From Piper betle (Eukaryota; Streptophyta; Magnoliopsida; Piperales; Piperaceae): a DNA stretch of 64,000 nt. The stretch spans positions 124,001 through 188,000 of the forward strand of contig JAURVB010012865.1 in assembly GCA_033002965.1 (NCBI GenBank). Direction: 5' to 3'. The notes beneath the pieces were generated by a model. The model worked only from the letters and a program-made list of their open reading frames with translations, was not told the origin of the DNA and ran no database searches. Positions 24,501 through 35,462 of the stretch are shown here, in pieces. How positions within the stretch are numbered: the stretch's first letter is position 1; each line of letters starts with the position of its first letter. A program made the position numbers and the translations under genes.

Positions 24501-24880
24501 ATACTAATAAATAAATCCTAAAAATATAAAATAAAATATAATAAAATTTAATAAAATAAGATACACCCAACAATTATCCAATGACATGTTCTAAAGCTAT
24601 TAACACTCACCCAAAAATACTAACTAACGTGCCCCAACCTAAGAAATGACCTAAATCTAATTTATAGTCTACGAGATAAAAAACTGGCATACTTTCATAT
24701 ATTCTGATAACTTATTTTCTTAATGTGTTACTAATGTTATCATCGTATATTTGGGTATGCATGACCCTCATGGCTCATAAACTCGACTAGCCTCTGCTCA
24801 GCCATGTGTTTTGAAACTGACTAGGCTCGAACAGATGGTTGAACAGACTGATTTACAAGTATAAAACCCTGACTCGGATC
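21569..24880 (+). mobile_element. Long LTR, family L, copy 2, inserted in the Copia LTR
   Basis: Begins TGTAACACCCCAAATCCGG like copy 4, and follows it throughout: a 'ctcctactccatacctacacatca' region at about 23095, a GC-rich block (23790-24430) and 'tatcatcgtatatttgggta' at 24739. The end reads ATAAAACCCTGACTCGGATC and lacks the last dozen bases (GTGGGTTTTACA) of other copies. Flanks GAAAA (21564-21568) and TAAAA (24881-24885) agree at 4 of 5 positions. With no internal domain seen, it is probably a solo LTR. Confidence 0.6.
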
Positions 24881-25315
24881 TAAAATGAAGTGGAAAAACC
24901 ATGAAGGGAAAACCCATTATAAAGAAGAATTATAAATTATAGTTTACCATCAAACTCCTTCCTTCTTAAACCTAGAAGAAAATCCCTCATTTGCACCATG
25001 GAAACCCTCATGTAAAATTAGGTTAGAATGAGCAAAGAGCCAAAGAGGAATATTTATTATTAGTGAAAATAATCGTTGAAAACATGTCTGAGAAGTCTTC
25101 ACTTGTGTAACCTGAGCCGCACACACTTGGGCACCCAAGATCCGTGAAACTCTAGGCATGTTGTGCCTAGGTGCAAACTCTGGCATGCTAAGGCATGCAT
25201 GCGTGTGGAGATTTTCCGAATGTCGACTCTGTGCCGTGACATTCACTCCATGTGCCCTAGAGCTGCTTCTATTTTTTCTGCAGATCTTCCTTGCTCTAGG
25301 TTCTAGATTCAACAA

Positions 25316-27985
25316 TCTCAACCTTTGTACGAAAATATGCTCCAAAATTTCAAACTAACATGGAAATCAGCTTTGTACTAGAAATGGCTCGAACCCACAC
25401 TTTGCCAACATGGCCACTGTCTCACTTAAGTTGCACTCCCATCATCAAAAAAATGAGACACTCCAATTAAGCCCAAGCATTGATTATACTTCTTTGAATA
25501 TGCTAGTTTACTAAATATATCTAATATATTATGATTTGTAACCAAACATTATATGTGGACTCGAACTTGTTTATGCATCTCCTGTATTTAAGGAAAAAAG
25601 CTCTACATTCTTATTCTAAAGTCCATAAGTAGAGCAGTTGTCTATGAAGAAAGGGGAGCAACGTTGAAGAGCCATATACAAAACCCAACTGTGAAGACCT
25701 AAAGCTCCCATGTGCTAGAATACATGTAACACTAAATTGGTTCTCTAAAGAACTAAACTAGATTATATAATAAAGCGAGTTACATAATGAATCAATCACA
25801 CATATAAGACAAATAGCATGGATCAATAACCCTTTTGGCATCTCAAAAGGAAAAAATACCAATGCACATTAAATGCATGAACTGAATGAGATGCGATCAA
25901 CTAATCATTAGCCAAGATGCGTGACTTGAATGACGCATAATATAAAAGATCGTGGATAGTCATAATAATGCATATGCCAATAATAAGTACATTAGTCGCA
26001 AGTCCTCCTACATCTCTAGAAAAGTACGTTCCTGGAAAATTACATAAGTCCAAAATTATAACCCACGATTACATATCCATGTCTGAACATAAACTAAATG
26101 AAAGTATGATAAATGTATAATAAGTCACACAACACTAATAAGTCACACAAAAGTATATACTTTGTCTCTCTTAATGTAAGAAGCTCAAGATATACAGATG
26201 CAAATTCGTTATCTTTCCGTCTAATGGAGGCTGACGTGCAAGCAATAGTGGATGTCTCTCCCTATAATAAAGTCTGATGTACTCCCAAGGCTTCTAAACT
26301 AGAAGCCAATATCAACAATCTCCATCCCCTCTCATCACATATGAAATCAACAAATTATATACACATGTAATAGGCTTGAGAAGAGAATCATATTAGTAAG
26401 CCTGAATGCAACATGTTTTGGATCTTAGTTTGAATACAACTCAATGGATCTTATCTTTAAGGGTTATTAATTGATAACTTGTAAAAAAATTATTATTCTC
26501 TAAATTTTATATTGAATTTTTGTCATGTTTTACATGATTTTTATTTCAATTTTATTAGTTTAAAATTTTATTAAATATTATTAATAATGAAAGAATTATT
26601 GTGATTTGGGTGTAAAAAGTACTAATTAATGTTGTTCTAGAAGGGTATAAAAGTTAGAAGACGATCCAGAATGAACTCGGGGCAAAATCGGGCCAAAAAG
26701 CGTAACCTGGAAAGAGTACCTGAAAGCAGGGTGCTTGAGTGCTCGGAGTCAGAGCTCTTGAGCGCTGGCCTTTTTGTTAAAATGTTATGGTCGAGAGCTA
26801 AGTGCTCGAGCGCTTGGATTTAGAGTGCTCGAGCGATGGTGAAAGAAAACTGATTTTTGTGATATTTTTGGAGATCCTGGTAGACCCCACTTAAAATATT
26901 TGAGTAGATCCTTTATAAACTTGATTAGGGTTTTAAAGAAAGGAGGAGGAACAACAATGGACGGCTATGTGATGGTACAAAAGACGAGCAGGAACGATGA
27001 AGAAGTTGGATCAGAAAAAGAAGACGCTTTCTCAAAAAGAGTTTTTCTTATTTGATTTAGTTTTCTTTGTAATTAAATGATGTCTTTTATATCACATATG
27101 AATTTTTTAAGTTTAATCGATCTATGGAATAAATTCTTTTCTAAGATTTTCAATGACACCTAGTGCATGAATTAATAAAGGTTGTTAATTTTTATTTATG
27201 TGATTGTGATGTAGGATCATCTATTTTATTCCATTCATTAATGCTATCATTAGCCTGACCATCTATTATTAGATATAGAGATTTAATCTTGTTTAGAAAT
27301 AGAAAGATTAAATTTGTTATTGAATAAAATAGTCTTTGTTCATCTGTTTTAGGTGATTTACATGTGAAATAGAGATATACTCATATGTCTTAGGTAACTG
27401 TTAATGGAAAAACTTAAAATATCATTTTGCATATAGAATTTTGTAGAGATATAGAAGTTGGGTGTAAGCGATAAGGTTATGGTGAATCTAGAGATATCAT
27501 AAATAATTAATTCTCATGGTTAATGATCTAAATGTGCAATTTATAAGTAGAAGTTATAATTTTAATTATATAGAGCACTAGGTGAAATTAAAAATCCTAG
27601 GTTTGTCGTCTTGAAGTTAATATTTGATTTAATTATTGTATTTTAGATTAGTTTAGCCTTAATCCATAATTTAATCACTGTTTGAATTAATTTCTATTTA
27701 AGTACAATTAATTAAATTAGTTTTGGTAATTGAGAGTTTCTAGTAATAATTTCATTGACGATACTTTCTTATCACTTTTATTACTTAATTAGGCACATGC
27801 ACTTGCATTATAATTTCCACATCATTAATCTTAAAAATAATAAAATGACCAAATGACCTGAATTAAGCGGGTTGCAATAAAACCATCACTTAACTCATTT
27901 CACGATATTAAAACAAATCTAATAAAGTGACAAAATAATGCTACTTCACACAACCTTGGTTGGCTGCCAATCATTCTACCGAAGA
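25316..27985. other. Decayed retroelement interior, no intact gene
   Basis: No open coding region is left. At 26700-26840 there are repeated GCTCGAGCGCT-like phrases. The stretch 27740-27810, ending in 'cacatgcacttgcat', resembles the 3' part of some gypsy-type LTRs. These are impressions from composition, not domain matches. Confidence 0.3.
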
Positions 27986-28115
27986 GTTTTTGATCTTTGA
28001 CTGTAGTTCACTCGTTTTATCCCCACTCTAAAACCCAACCCACCAGCCTAGTTTTTGATCTTTGATTGTAGTTCACTCGTTTTATCCCCACTCTAAAACC
28101 CAACCCACCAGCCTA
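27986..28115. repeat. Tandem duplication, 2 x 65 bp
   Basis: Units 27986-28050 and 28051-28115 are head to tail and differ at one base (CTTTGACTG against CTTTGATTG). The near-identity marks a recent event inside old, decayed sequence. Confidence 0.95.
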
Positions 28116-29567
28116 GTGTTTTAGTTTGGTTTGTTGTTGGCCTAATCCGAATAGCATGTAATCGGTTCAATTCGATTGGTTAAGTGCTAGGAAGGTTTCT
28201 TCATGTATTGCGGTGGGCTTGGACATTGGTTGCGTCCCCTGTCGAGTGGTCTGTGTATTGGCATGCACTCTAGTTGAGCACCAATCACCAAGCTGTTGAT
28301 TCGTGTTGCTATTGTTAGTAGCTTAGCCGTGTTCACACACATTTCATGTGTGTTTCGCTTTTGGTCTAGCATTATTCTAAAGTTTTAGTTGCTTGGCATG
28401 ACATTCTTGTCATACCTTGATAGCAATAGATGAGCCCTAGCATCTAAGGGTGGGCATGGACGTCCGAATGTTCGTGTCCGATCGACGTCCGAAGCATGTC
28501 CGACCGAACATGACCAACCGAATATGACCGAAGTAAAACAAATCAAACATGGATATTTTTTTGTCCGACCGAATGTCCGATATTTTATATCAATAAAATA
28601 ATGTATTTAACATTTTTAATGCTAATATTATATTTTATGAAAATTACAAAACATAATATACAATAAAATTGTGGTTGCAAGTTTTTTTTTTCTCCTTTTC
28701 ATAAATTCAAAGACAATATCTTGTAATTGTTCTCCTAGAAACCATCACAAATTGTAGTTGCATGTTACTAACCCACCTTCTAAATCCTTCATGTTTTACA
28801 ATTGAAAGTGAATACTCATGTAAAATAATTGTTTCGGCCGACTCTAATCTTCTCCTTCCTTAATCAAACTTTCAAACTTTTATTTTATTTTCTCTATCTT
28901 TTTTCACTCCCAGCTTGAAAATTTGTTGCCCAATATCACCACTTATATTTTTTATCCTCTTTATTTTGGAATTATGGCATTTCCTTTCAACATGCCTCTA
29001 TAAATAAGCAGTTCCATAGTTTCCTATTCCCTCAAATTTCTTTTCACAATAATGACAAATAATAGATATTCAGTTTTTTCATATTTTTTATCAAATTAGG
29101 CACATACATCGGATGTCATTTTCTTTTTTGATAATGAACCATCTATAAATTCTACTTCTTTAGCAATCAATTTTTTTATCTTTTCGACCTCCACTTTGCT
29201 CATTTACATTAGTAAAAAATTTATATGATTCATCTCTCAAAAAATATATCAATTTGTATTTAATACATATTCCCTCCAAGATGCAAGCTTCCTATACCAA
29301 ATAATTACACAAATTTTTATAATTCAAACACTACCTAGTTTTGCCGTTATAATTTTTTTTACATTATATTTAATTATAAATAATGATTAACTTAATAATT
29401 ATTAACCTTATAAGTATTTTTAAAATATAAAATAATCAACACGACGGCAAAGAGCGACAGTCCGGCGGAGGCAGAGTGCGGCGGTCTGGCGGAGGCAGGC
29501 TGTGGCAAAGGTAGGCAGCGGAGGCAGGCGGCGGCGGAGTCGAGGCGGTGGCAGAGGTCGGGGTAGG

Positions 29568-30186
29568 TAGGGTTGCTAATTGAGCGAGCCAGCTCGTGAG
29601 CATTTAGCGTTCGGCTCGGCTTGACTCGACTCGAAACTCGACATTTAAATGCTCGACTCGAACTTGACTCGAACTCGAATCTTACGAGCCGAGCTTGAGC
29701 AAGGTTGTGTTCGACTCGACTCGACTCGGTTGTAACTCGAACTCGACTCGAACTCGACTCGTAGTTCGACTCGAACTCGACTCGACAAAATAATATAATA
29801 ATATAGTCTTTATATTATATTTTATTTATATATATATGAAATATAATAACAAAGAAGCAAGATAGTTGAGATGGCAAGTATTCACCTTGATGACTTCAAG
29901 GTTGTGGGTTCAAACCACAATGGCCTCACTTTTTTTTTAAAGTGAGGTACTTTTGACTTTTAATCGAGCTGATTTCGAGCTGGCGAACGAGCTCACAAAA
30001 ATTAAACAGTTTAAGTATATTCGAGCTCGAGTCGAGCTCGAACACATAAAAAGTATTCGAGTCGAACTCGAGCATGTATGTCCAAAACTCGTTCGATCTC
30101 GAGTCGAGTTCGAACGAGTTTCGAACTATTCGAGCCGAGTTCGAGCACATGTTCAGCTCGGCTCGCTCGCTCAATTAGCACCCCTA
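29568..30186. mobile_element. Small hAT-type element (copy C) nested in copy B
   Basis: The left end TAGGGTTGCTAATTGAGC and the reverse-complemented right end TAGGGGTGCTAATTGAGC are near-perfect terminal inverted repeats. The flanks GGGGTAGG and GGGGAGGG match at 6 of 8 positions, in GC-rich repeats where this is weak evidence. Subterminal arrays of ACTCGACTCGAACTCG (left) face CGAGTCGAGTTCGA (right), making the element strongly self-complementary. It has no coding capacity. It matches a common type of plant hAT-derived miniature element. Confidence 0.75.
29855..29932 (+). repeat. tRNA-like (SINE-like) segment inside hAT copy C
   Basis: TAGTTGAGATGG (29863-29874) resembles a pol III A box, GGTTCAAACC (29907-29916) is a good B box, and a T-run follows at 29929. 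Spacing is tRNA-like. It does not fold convincingly into a full tRNA with an anticodon, so I call it a tRNA-derived relic, not a gene. Confidence 0.4.
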
Positions 30187-30893
30187 GGGGAGGGCGGGGG
30201 AGGGCAGGAGGAGGGCGGGCGAGGGCGGCGGAGGTTGGGGGAGGACGGCAGAGGGTGGCGATAGAAGGCCGCGAAGAGTGTGGGGGATGGTGGGGGGAGG
30301 ACAGCGGAGGTCGGGGAGGGCGGCGAAAGAGGGTTGCGGGGGAGGGCAGCAGTGGCGGCGGCGGCGGCGGATTATGTTGGTAAGTAAGAGTAAGGTTAGG
30401 GTTAATAATTAGGGTATAATTTTGGACTGTCCACGGACGTTGTCCGGGCCCGACAGACAAGTCAGACATTAACTTGGTCGGACAAGTTTTATCCGACAAA
30501 ATTTCGGATAGACGTAGACAATAACTTGTCCGATGTCTGTCCGACCGATGCCCATCCCTACTAGCATCTATCGAGACCTAACCATTTGCGTCCCCACCTT
30601 TCCCCCTCTCTTTCTTCCCTTTTTATCTTTTTTGGCTCGATTCTGGCTCTCAGCGCTGTAGTGTTGAGGTGCACCGGCACATGTGTGGTTCCCTACATGC
30701 ATGCTCAATGCTACAACACTCACTCAGGAGTGATGCGGCAGTGATTGCACTGGCAAGTGAGTATCGTGGCATTACGTGTGTGGGTAGGGCATTAAAAGCC
30801 TCCCCCCAGCAAGCAGTCTATGTATTGGCATGCACTCTAGTCAAGCACCAATCACCAAGCTGTTGGTTCGTGTTGCTTTTGTTGGTAGCTTAG

Positions 30894-32488
30894 TGTTACA
30901 GGCTTAGCTTGTGGGACAGTCGGGCGCTAGGGTTTGGCGGTTGTCCCTAGCGAATCCCGTGTCAAAGGCGGATAGCCGGTGTTATTCGTGTGGTGGAACA
31001 ACCTACCGGAGCCATGCATCATGTTGGAGTGCAGTTGGGGAACCGACGGGTGCAGCGTCTATCGGGAGTGCATGCGTGCCGGGACAATGACCGGTCACAA
31101 TGTCGTGTGCCGATGGCGGGTGTAGCGGGCGAACAGGCCGCTACCGGGTACCGAGCCGACGGGAACCAGGCGCATGCGAGGTCGTGCCGTGCCAGGAGCA
31201 GTACCGGGTGCGGGAGCGTGCAGGTGACCGTGCACCATGGCCGAGCATGTGGGCAGCAGTAGCGTGTGGGGACTGAGCAGGATGCCAGGAACCAGATGTG
31301 CGTGCCGAGCGAGCACCACCGTGCATGCCAGCTGATTGTTCGATCAAAATACCGGGCAAGACTAACCTGGTGTGGAGATTGATGTGCGGGCACCCGGGTC
31401 CGAGTGAGTTTGGAGCCGGTGCTGTGTGCTGAGCGGTCTGGAGCCTGCTGTGTGCAGGATCGGTACCAGGTCTAGCCAGGGTGAACCATGAGGGTCGACC
31501 AGCAGGCTAGAGTGCACCATGGGCTTTCCAGTAAATGTGCTGGAACTCCAAGAGTTGTGGTGATGTTGGCAGATCATCTTGGACCGTGGATGAGGTGATC
31601 AACGGTGAAGGGCAGTGCTGGAACATCACTAAGGTGACTGCTGGTATTGAGCATGCTGAGCCATTGATCGGGGATTGGATGGCCAGGATCCAGCAAGGTG
31701 ATGTGCCCCTTTTGTCTAGCCAATGCCTATATAAGGAGCAGCTTCATTTGGTGGTGAGGCAGAGAATAGATCAGAGTGGATCTAGAGAACAACATGTGAA
31801 GAGTGTGTGAGTGATCTCGGTGGAGGAGAGAAACTTGGCCGGGCAAGGGGATGCCTTGGGGTTACTGCAGTCAGGCCGAGGGGCGGTCTGGAACTTCAAG
31901 GGGGACTACCGGGGTAGTCGACGTCTGCCTTTAGGGTCAAGGCTCACATACCAGTTGGTCGGCAACCCTGCGCGGTGAACCGAGGGTTGGGTGAAGTCCT
32001 GTCGAGTGAGGGTCGAGAGGCACGGTCATGGGGTTTGCATGTCCACGACCGGCAAGTAGTCTAGGGTGTAGACACTTGTATATCCTGTATTCATACTAGT
32101 GGAATAGAGGTTGGGACAAGTTCCTGTAATTCTTGTGGTGTATGCGTCGTGTTTGGCCACCGGGGTTAGACCTGTGATTCCGAGGTCTATTGGTACCGAG
32201 ATGGGTGATCGGTACGTGGGACGCGTAGTCACTGCGGCTTGGTGATTGGTGTGTGTGTTCGGTACAATCGCTGGTAGCCTGATACCGGTACTAGTGGCGC
32301 TAGTAGCTGGGTGCAGTACCGGGACTGGGTTCGTGCAGTATTCGCAAGTGGGTGGTCCGAGGCCGCTGTGCACCACAGCACATTGGTGTGTGCAGAGGTG
32401 GTGTAGGCTGGTGTTTTCAGGGAGGGAAACACGCCGCACGGAGGCAGTTAGGGCAAAAAATTTAACCCCTAAGTTGACCCTTGTGACA
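30894..32488 (+). mobile_element. Solo LTR, 1595 bp, perfect 5-bp TSD
   Basis: Starts TGTTACAGGC, ends TTGTGACA, and is flanked by CTTAG at 30889-30893 and 32489-32493. It is GC-rich compared with its surroundings. CCTATATAAGG at about 31727 is a good TATA box for an LTR promoter, followed by a G-rich probable R/U5 region. No primer-binding site or coding region lies next to it, so recombination between the two LTRs of a full element probably left this copy. The many long ORFs on both strands here have no protein character. Superfamily unknown. Confidence 0.8.
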
Positions 32489-32999
32489 CTTAGGGACATG
32501 TTCACATGTGTTTCGTGCAGATTCCGTTTTTGGTCTAGCGTTAGTCTAAAATTTTAGTTGCTTGACATGACATTATTGGCATACCTTGATAGTAGTAGAT
32601 GAACCCTAGCATCTAATCAGACCCCCCCCTGGTCCATAGACAAGATGACCATAAAATTTCACAAATGCTGGTCTCCATATGTCACTGTGAAAATACTCTA
32701 AGATATAACAATTAGTATGTGATATGGGTGATTGAAACTGTACCTTTGTTGGCTTAGAATACAATACATGATCAAAGAAGACCCATTAGTGATCTTTAAA
32801 ATTCCATCTAACATTGCCATTCGACATCCAAGGCAACACTACATTTATTGGCATCCAAACAACCAAGTGTAATAAAAAAATTTCTCAATTCTGGCATATG
32901 TATCACCTTAATCAATGTCTGGATCACACCATTAAACATTCTGATTCTCATAAATTCAATCCTCACAGTCTTACAAGTTGAGTTGTTTTCCTTATTATT

Positions 33000-33175
33000 A
33001 GCCTAGCCAAAGTATAAACTGATGGATTTAGTAATTATTTTAAAAGTAGTTAATTAAAAATAAAAATCATAAATACATTTCTACTAATATAATGCATCTT
33101 ATTCTTGTAGATATTGAATGTGAGACTAACTATTTAAGATGATTTTAAATTGATAATCTTACAACCATTCCTTAT
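33000..33175 (-). repeat. R2 family solo LTR-like copy
   Basis: It shares the R2 succession: 'gcctagccaaagtataaact', a 'ttaattaaaaataaaaatcat' stretch, then 'gatattgaatgtgagactaact' and a TTACAACC end. Only one copy of the LTR-like segment is present. Confidence 0.45.
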
Positions 33176-34021
33176 TTGAACACATATAAAATGAGTAACT
33201 AGAATCTAAAACCCAAAAATTTCACCATTATTTACACCAAATGTAACATTGAATAGATCCCCATCACCAGCCCCAGATTCCATTGCTGAAGCTTGACAAT
33301 TCTTTTGCCTTCTTTTTCTCCATTTATTGTTTCCTTTTACAACAATATTTTTTTAAATAGTTCTCCTCTTTGCAGTAAATACAAAGAACCTTGTTTTATT
33401 CTATCTGATCTTTCAACCTTTTCTATGAACCAATTTCTAACCGACCAACCAATGCTCTTGATACTAATTGTTGGGGTTGAGCACATTTATGAAAGTGCAG
33501 ATCTAAGACAATTGCACCGACATCAAGCATAGAAATATAAATTTACTAAACAAAAACACCAGATTTAAGTGGAGATACCACCAATATGAAGGGATATAAA
33601 AACTACCAAGAGGTGAAATCCACTGTGAAGAAGAATTACAAATTCTAGTTTCTATAAAATTCCTTCCCTCTCAAACGTAGAAGAAAATCCCTTTTCTAGC
33701 ACCTTAGAACACCCTTTTTAATGCAAAATTAGGTCACAGTGAGCAAAAAGACTAAAAACAATATTTATTTGTGAAAATAACTGTCCAAAACATGTCCAAG
33801 AACTCATGATTTGCGTAATTCGCGACTGCCCACACCCACGCACCTAAGATTTGTGAAACTTTAGACATGTCGCGTCCGGGCTCAAACTCTAGCGCGATCG
33901 GGCGTGTGATGTTTGGAGATTTTCTGGATGTTACCCTGGTGCCCTAACATGAGTCCACGTGACCATCGCCGCTCCTATTTTTTGCCCATCTTCCTCCTTG
34001 CTCCATGTTCCAGATCCAACG

Positions 34022-35462
34022 GGTGGTGGCACTGGTGGAGGGGAGGAGATAGATGAGAAGACATTTCTAGATGAGAGCTAACCTTTTTACAGTCAATGAT
34101 CCAATCTTCAGGGCTTGTTCAAGCTTAAACAATAAATTTTTTTGGTTGTTCCATTAATAGCATCCATGGCGGACTAGGCTTCTTTGAGTTGCCAAAATCA
34201 ATATTTAAAGGTCACATGCATCAACCAGCATGCTAAAAACTCAAGCTATAGCGTGCAGGTCTACAAATTTTAATCAAAATTGATTATGATTATGACCAGC
34301 AACAATTGATTATTATAATCCTAATTAGCTAAATTGTCAGTTTTATATAGGGATTACCAACTTCCGCTGTACACAAAAGGTAGTTTAGTTACTTAAATTT
34401 CAGTTTGGTTAAAAGCTAAACCAAGCTAAACTAGTTCGATTTGGTCAGTCGGCTATGTAACAAGCCGACGACCCAAGTACAACCTGATAAGCCTAAATTA
34501 TATGTTCAAAATAGTTAATTCGAGTTAAGGATGTGTAAGCTCATCTCTAATAGTATACCAAATCGTAAATTAATAGATATTAGATGTTGAACTAATTTTT
34601 AGAGATATCTCAATTTACCACTTTATTTCATCCCCAAAATTATTTTCTTCTGCCCGTGAGCTTAGCTCATATTGATAATTATATCCAAACTCACCATTCA
34701 ATATACTAACAGGTCGACTCTAGTACCAAATATGATAACCCAAGAGTCAAAGTGCAATTTGATGGACCTAAGTAATTATCACTTTAAAATAATTAACCCA
34801 AGTTAAAAATTTATAGGAATATCCTTGCTAATATACCAAATTTTATCTTATTAAGTATTGGATGTGAAATTCATTTTTAAGGGTATCTTAAACTAGTATT
34901 TATAGTTTGGATTTTATTTAGTTATGGAGCAGCCTCACTTTTGGTTTGTTCAATTATGGGTTCGGTTTGGTTGTTGATTAGTGCTAATCGAGGATATCTC
35001 ACCAATATTTTCCCCCTTATCCTTGATATTATGCATGACGTAAATACATACTTATTTTTTCTAATTAAAAATCTTTAAAATATTTTTATTTCTGATTTAT
35101 GACAAATATAAACATCTTTGATTCCCAAAACAACATTACAAATATAAATATCTACATCACCCTATGTATGAATTTAGCACCTTTGAGAAGTTTACGTTAC
35201 AATGAAATCATTTACGGGGGGCATACAACAAATAATCTTTCCAAACTAACCCTGAAAGACTTAAATCTTGCAAGAACATCTATTCACAATATTGGTTCTG
35301 GCGTGAGCTCTGACTTAACACACAAATCATAAATATTGTACACATCCTGAGCACATAATATTACTAGGAAACCTTTTTTTAATAAAAGACTTTGGTAGTA
35401 GATGTTTAGCAGCTACTAGTAAAGAATGAATGCTGTAGTTTATTGAAGCATGTAGACGCTGT
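34022..35462. other. Intergenic region holding a further R2 TRIM-like element
   Basis: At about 34455-34620 and 34735-34905 are two R2 LTR-like copies separated by about 115 bp. On the minus strand the 34735-34905 copy is followed by TTTGGTACTAGAGTCG, a degenerate PBS. The remainder (34022-34454 and 34906-35462) is AT-rich with no recognised gene; its last part is the CCD8 3' UTR. Confidence 0.45.

Larger units (their letters stand above)
28445..30560 (-). mobile_element. Non-autonomous hAT-type element (copy B) with perfect 8-bp TSD
   Basis: Flanked on both sides by CTAGCATC (28437-28444 and 30561-30568). The left end is TAAGGGTGGGCATGGACG; the right end, reverse-complemented, is TAGGGATGGGCATCGGTC. 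Subterminal TCCGAC/GTCGGAC clusters match copy A in inverted orientation. There is no transposase. The interior holds GC-rich GGCGGAGGC repeats (29450-29560 and 30187-30375) and a second hAT element (29568-30186). Confidence 0.85.
28250..32625. repeat. Pair of direct repeats, one split by a solo LTR
   Basis: Segment 28250-28444 (from TGTATTGGCATGCACTCTAG to CCCTAGCATC) recurs as 30818-30893 continued at 32489-32618. The second copy is interrupted by the solo LTR 30894-32488. hAT copy B is inserted exactly at the end of the first copy. The spacer after removing hAT B is about 250 bp. The pair could be the LTRs of a small retroelement or a simple segmental duplication. Confidence 0.6.
21458..34021 (-). 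mobile_element. Degenerate Copia-like retrotransposon shell enclosing younger insertions
   Basis: A segment at 33473-34021 is homologous by eye to 21458-21568 plus 24881-25315, the latter interrupted by a long LTR. Both read TGYTGGGRTTGAG...AGATCTA at the low end and '...GATTCAACA / GATCCAACG' at the high end. Next to the 33473 copy, on the minus strand, is ATTAGTATCAAGAGC, which resembles a Met-tRNA primer-binding site. I take these as the two LTRs (about 550 bp each) of one minus-strand element. The interior is decayed. A weak integrase-like translation may exist at about 32640-32960 on the minus strand, but I could not confirm any domain. Flanks TGTGA and GGTGG are a poor TSD match. The Copia label is tentative. 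Confidence 0.45.

Noticed and set aside
30990..32557. Many ORFs of 70-160 codons
   Set aside because: They fall on both strands within a TSD-bounded solo LTR and have no conserved residues.
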